The position numbers and the translations under genes were made by a program. A DNA stretch of 64,000 nt, from positions 1-64,000 of the forward strand of contig RJAE01000016.1 of NCBI GenBank assembly GCA_004000035.1. The letters are read 5' to 3'. The notes below the pieces were generated by a model. The model saw nothing but the letters and a program-made list of their open reading frames with translations, did no database searches and was not told where the DNA came from. The stretch is from Arthrobacter sulfonylureivorans. Its GTDB lineage: Bacteria; Actinomycetota; Actinomycetes; Actinomycetales; Micrococcaceae. Shown here one piece after another: positions 61,071-64,000 of the stretch (the stretch's first letter is position 1; every line of letters begins with the position of its first letter).

Positions 61071-62945
61071 ATGTCCATGGAAGGTGCAGCCTGGAGTTCG
61101 CTCTATCGGCTTTCGCATTCGAAGGACCAGGAGTCGTTCTCCCGCGACACCGTCCGCCGCACCTTCGCGTTCGCCGCGCCGTACAAGGCCAAGATTACGG
61201 TCTTCGTGCTGCTCTCCGTGGTGACTGCCGCGCTGGCCGTTGCCACGCCGGTCCTGGCCGGACAGGTAGTGGACGCGATCGTCGCCAAGACCGGCATCGA
61301 GCTGGTGATCTGGCTGGCCGTGGTGATCGCGCTGGTGGCCATCGCCGACGCCGGACTCAGCATGGTGACCCGGTGGATCTCCTCCGGCCTGGGTGAGGAC
61401 ATCATCCTGGATCTGCGCACCGCCGTATTCGACCATGTGCAGAAGATGCCGATCGCCTTCTTCATGCGAACCCGCACCGGAGCCCTTGTCAGCCGGTTGA
61501 ACAACGATGTGATCGGTGCCCAGCGGGCCTTCGCCGGCACGCTTTCCGGAGTGGTCAGCAACGTGGTGGCGCTGATCCTGACGCTGATCGTCATGCTGAA
61601 CACGTCTTGGCAGGTCACGCTGCTGGCCCTGCTGATGCTCCCAATCTTCCTGCTACCTGCCCGCCGGATGGGCAGCCGTCTGGCGGACCTCCGGCGCGAG
61701 ACCGCCAACCACAATTCCGCTATGAGCACCCAGATGACCGAGCGGTTCTCCGCACCCGGAGCCACGCTGGTCAAACTGTTCGGCCGCCCCGCCGACGAAT
61801 CCCGCGAGTTCAAGCTGCGGGCCCAGCGCGTGCGAGACATCGGCATCAAGACGGCGGTCATGCAGTGGGTCTTCGTCACCGCGCTGACCCTGGTGTCGGC
61901 GCTGGCGCTGGCCCTGGTCTACGGGCTGGGAGGCTTCTACGCGATCATTGGCCAACTGGAGCCGGGCGACGTGGTGACCCTGGCCCTGCTGCTCACCCGC
62001 CTGTATGCCCCGCTGACGGCCCTGGCGAACGCCCGGGTGGAGATTTCCAGCGCACTGGTCAGCTTTGAGCGGGTCTTCGAAGTGCTGGACCTGAAGCCCC
62101 TGATCACCGAAAAGGACGACGCCGGTACCGTCCCGCCAGGACCCGTCTCCGTTGAGTTCAAGGACGTGCGGTTCGCCTACCCATCCGCCGAGAAGGTGTC
62201 GCTGGCCTCGCTGGAAGAGGTGGCCACCCTCGACGCCCGCGGCGGCGATGAAGTGCTGCACGGCATCAGCTTCCGGGTGGAACCCGGCCAGACGCTGGCG
62301 CTGGTGGGCTCCTCGGGCGCCGGAAAGTCGACCATGGCCCAACTGCTGGCCCGGCTGTACGACGTGGACTCCGGTTCCGTTGAACTCTCCGGCATCGATG
62401 TCCGGGACCTGAGCTTCGAGGCGCTGCGCGGAACCATCGGGATGGTGACCCAGGACGGGCACTTGTTCCACGAAACCATTCGCTCCAACCTGCTGCTGGC
62501 CCGGCCGGAGGCCAGCGACGCCGAGATCTGGGACGTGCTGCGCCGTGCCCGACTGGAAGAACTGATCAAGTCGCTGCCGGATGGTCTGGACACCATGGTG
62601 GGGGAGCGCGGCTACCGGCTCTCCGGCGGCGAACGCCAGCGGATGACCATTGCTCGGCTGCTGCTGGGCCATCCCCGGGTGGTCATCCTGGATGAGGCAA
62701 CGGCGGCACTGGACTCGACCAACGAAGCCGCCGTGCAGGCGGCGCTCACCGAGGCACTCGCGGGGCGCACCGCCGTCGTTATTGCGCACCGGCTCTCCAC
62801 CGTGCGCTCCGCCGACCGCATCCTGGTGGTGGAGGGCGGACGGATCGTGGAGCAGGGCACACACGCCCAGCTGCTGGCGCTGGAAGGCCGCTACGCCGAG
62901 CTCTACCGGACCCAGTTCCTCAGCGACGCCACGGTGGCCAGCTGA
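61071..62945 (+). CDS. ABC transporter, fused permease and ATPase
   Basis: A 624-residue half-transporter exporter. Six transmembrane helices lie in residues ~35-330; the ATPase follows ~345-610 with Walker A GSSGAGKST (near 413), signature LSGGERQRMTIARLLL, Walker B VVILDEATAALDS and H-loop IAHRLST. An insert (SLASLEEVATLDARGGDEVL) lies in the ATPase A-loop region. AAGGAGC lies before the ATG. It would act as a homodimer. Substrate, lipid, peptide or drug, is not known. Confidence 0.9.
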   Translation: MSMEGAAWSSLYRLSHSKDQESFSRDTVRRTFAFAAPYKAKITVFVLLSVVTAALAVATPVLAGQVVDAIVAKTGIELVIWLAVVIALVAIADAGLSMVTRWISSGLGEDIILDLRTAVFDHVQKMPIAFFMRTRTGALVSRLNNDVIGAQRAFAGTLSGVVSNVVALILTLIVMLNTSWQVTLLALLMLPIFLLPARRMGSRLADLRRETANHNSAMSTQMTERFSAPGATLVKLFGRPADESREFKLRAQRVRDIGIKTAVMQWVFVTALTLVSALALALVYGLGGFYAIIGQLEPGDVVTLALLLTRLYAPLTALANARVEISSALVSFERVFEVLDLKPLITEKDDAGTVPPGPVSVEFKDVRFAYPSAEKVSLASLEEVATLDARGGDEVLHGISFRVEPGQTLALVGSSGAGKSTMAQLLARLYDVDSGSVELSGIDVRDLSFEALRGTIGMVTQDGHLFHETIRSNLLLARPEASDAEIWDVLRRARLEELIKSLPDGLDTMVGERGYRLSGGERQRMTIARLLLGHPRVVILDEATAALDSTNEAAVQAALTEALAGRTAVVIAHRLSTVRSADRILVVEGGRIVEQGTHAQLLALEGRYAELYRTQFLSDATVAS

Positions 62946-63064
62946 TCCGGAGGGGTTGAAGCGCACCGCGCCGACAGTCCAGCCGCGCCAAGCGTGTGCT
63001 TGGGCCGGTCAATGACTAGAGTTGCTGTGGGGTCCCCGGCGACAAATGAGCGGAAAGCGGTGCA

Positions 63065-64000
63065 ATGCAGCGAGGAACCAACCTGGGCCGCTTGGGCGGC
63101 TACAACCAGGCTGTGATCCTGGATGCCATCCGTCGCGCCCACGAGGGCATCGCCCGGGTGGAGCTGGTGGAGCGCACCGGGCTGTCCCCGCAAACCATCT
63201 CCAACGTAGTGCGCCGGCTGGTGGACGAAGGCCTGGTCCGGGAAGACCGCAAAACGGTCAGCGGTCCGGGCAAACCGCGAACGGTGTTGCAGTTGGAAGT
63301 TTCCAGCCGGTTGGCTATCGGCATCCATCTTGACCCGGTGGTCATGACCCTGGTCATGCTCAATCTCGACGGCGAGGTGGTGGCTCGTGCCCGGCACGAT
63401 AATCCCGGTGCAGGCCAGCCCGACGGCATGACCGAGGCGATGGCCGCCGCGGTTGAAGAGCTGATTGTCGACTCGGGCATCGAACGCCACCGGATCTTGG
63501 GCATCGGGCTGGCCGCGCCGGGGCCGATCGATGCATCCGAAGGCACCGTGGTGGACCCGCCGATGATGCGCGAATGGAGTTCGGTGCCGCTGCGCGAACC
63601 ACTCAGCCGCCTGACGGGGCTGCCGGTGCTTATGGATAAGGACACGACTGCGGCGGCGGTGGCGGAGCTCTGGGCCAGCGGACGTCAGGCGCCCGAGAAC
63701 TTTGTGTTCGTGTATCTGGGCACGGGCCTGGGCGCCGGCGTGGTGCTAGACGGCGCGGTGCTGCGCGGAGCCTCCAGCAACATCGGCGAGATCGGCCATT
63801 TCCCGGTGGACGAGGAGGTGCCCCTGTGCGAGTGCGGGAAACGTAATTGCGTGGGCATGGCGTTGAATTTCGGCACGCTGTTCCAGCAGGCCGCGGAGGC
63901 CGGCGTTTTTCCGCCCGATGCCGAGCTGGGCGACCGGCACCAGGCCACGGAGAGCATCATCACCCTCTGCCGGAAGGCCGTTGAGGGCGATGCTGCCGCC
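63065..64000 (+). CDS. ROK-family transcriptional regulator, 3' end outside window
   Basis: The first 312 residues of a NagC/Mlc-type regulator. Residues 10-70 form the winged helix (VELVERTGLSPQTISNVVRR). The ROK sugar-kinase-like domain follows, with DKDTTAAAVAELW, YLGTGLGAG and the zinc motif CECGKRNC. It is a likely sugar-responsive repressor. The start follows AAAGCGG. The protein runs off the right edge and probably ends near residue 390. Confidence 0.9.
   Translation, partial: MQRGTNLGRLGGYNQAVILDAIRRAHEGIARVELVERTGLSPQTISNVVRRLVDEGLVREDRKTVSGPGKPRTVLQLEVSSRLAIGIHLDPVVMTLVMLNLDGEVVARARHDNPGAGQPDGMTEAMAAAVEELIVDSGIERHRILGIGLAAPGPIDASEGTVVDPPMMREWSSVPLREPLSRLTGLPVLMDKDTTAAAVAELWASGRQAPENFVFVYLGTGLGAGVVLDGAVLRGASSNIGEIGHFPVDEEVPLCECGKRNCVGMALNFGTLFQQAAEAGVFPPDAELGDRHQATESIITLCRKAVEGDAAA

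Overview
This 64 kb window is a contiguous piece of a high-GC actinobacterial chromosome, most likely Micrococcaceae (Arthrobacter-like). Supporting signs are the strong G/C third-position bias, DUF3027, DUF3263 and DUF6457 proteins, cell-wall hydrolases controlled by c-di-AMP riboswitches, a CIRCE-controlled GroEL ending in a GGMGGF tail, and a close DtxR/IdeR orthologue. Taxonomy is inferred from gene content only. Almost every gene is ordinary vertical chromosome; the only clear mobile-element trace is next to tRNA-Thr.

Layout. 1-9 kb: 3' end of a 5S rRNA, an SRPBCC protein, a GlcD-like flavoprotein, a methyltransferase, a DUF4032 kinase-like protein beside a UgpC/MsmK ATPase, the otsA-otsB trehalose genes and a membrane-anchored DsbA-like protein. 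9-12.5 kb: tRNA-Thr(UGU), then decayed excisionase and integrase fragments, an orphan 88-residue protein, an M24 peptidase and a secreted HNH nuclease. A 12-bp motif (CCGGACACATGG) occurs three times here. 12.6-16 kb: small membrane proteins, a hemerythrin and a secreted CAP/beta-propeller protein. 16-21 kb: a quinate/shikimate catabolic locus (aroE-like dehydrogenase, quiC-HPPD fusion, IclR regulator) divergent from an MHS transporter, with two 37-bp direct repeats between them that look like IclR operators. 21-30 kb: LLM flavoprotein, lipase maturation factor, OFA-type MFS carrier with a 33-residue small subunit, a leaderless sialidase, a ThrE exporter and a siderophore-interacting protein behind a DtxR box. 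30-38 kb: ung, DUF3263, LytR_C, CspA, TM2 protein, CIRCE-groEL, a DUF4031-HD fusion divergent from an RNase HI-NTF2-like fusion, and a lone WXG100 protein. 38-50 kb: a two-component system, a methyltransferase, XPB helicase with its partner, cold-shock/DUF3027/MFS genes and serC. 50-54 kb: dtxR, then three consecutive cell-wall hydrolase genes, each behind its own c-di-AMP (ydaO/yuaA) riboswitch. 54-60.5 kb: HNH protein, mobA, DUF6457, moeA, fdhD and an FdhF/YdeP molybdoenzyme. 61-64 kb: an ABC exporter and a ROK regulator cut by the window end.

How genes work together. The clearest regulatory unit is 50.8-54.2 kb. Three hydrolases share the same aptamer type and the same promoter layout: an 11-bp-spaced RTRAC-like direct repeat just upstream of the -10, which suggests an MtrA-like activator upstream of c-di-AMP sensing. 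The quinate/shikimate unit carries transport, two enzymatic steps and its own regulator. The molybdenum unit couples cofactor synthesis (mobA, moeA), sulfur insertion (fdhD) and the apo-enzyme. The DtxR gene at 50.1 kb probably acts on the iron box at 30.1 kb.

Four intergenic minisatellites or duplications (29.1, 30.4, 32.9 and 60.8 kb) and a 23-bp inverted repeat (30.3 kb) are not explained by the genes. I saw no CRISPR array, no intact insertion sequence and no intact prophage.
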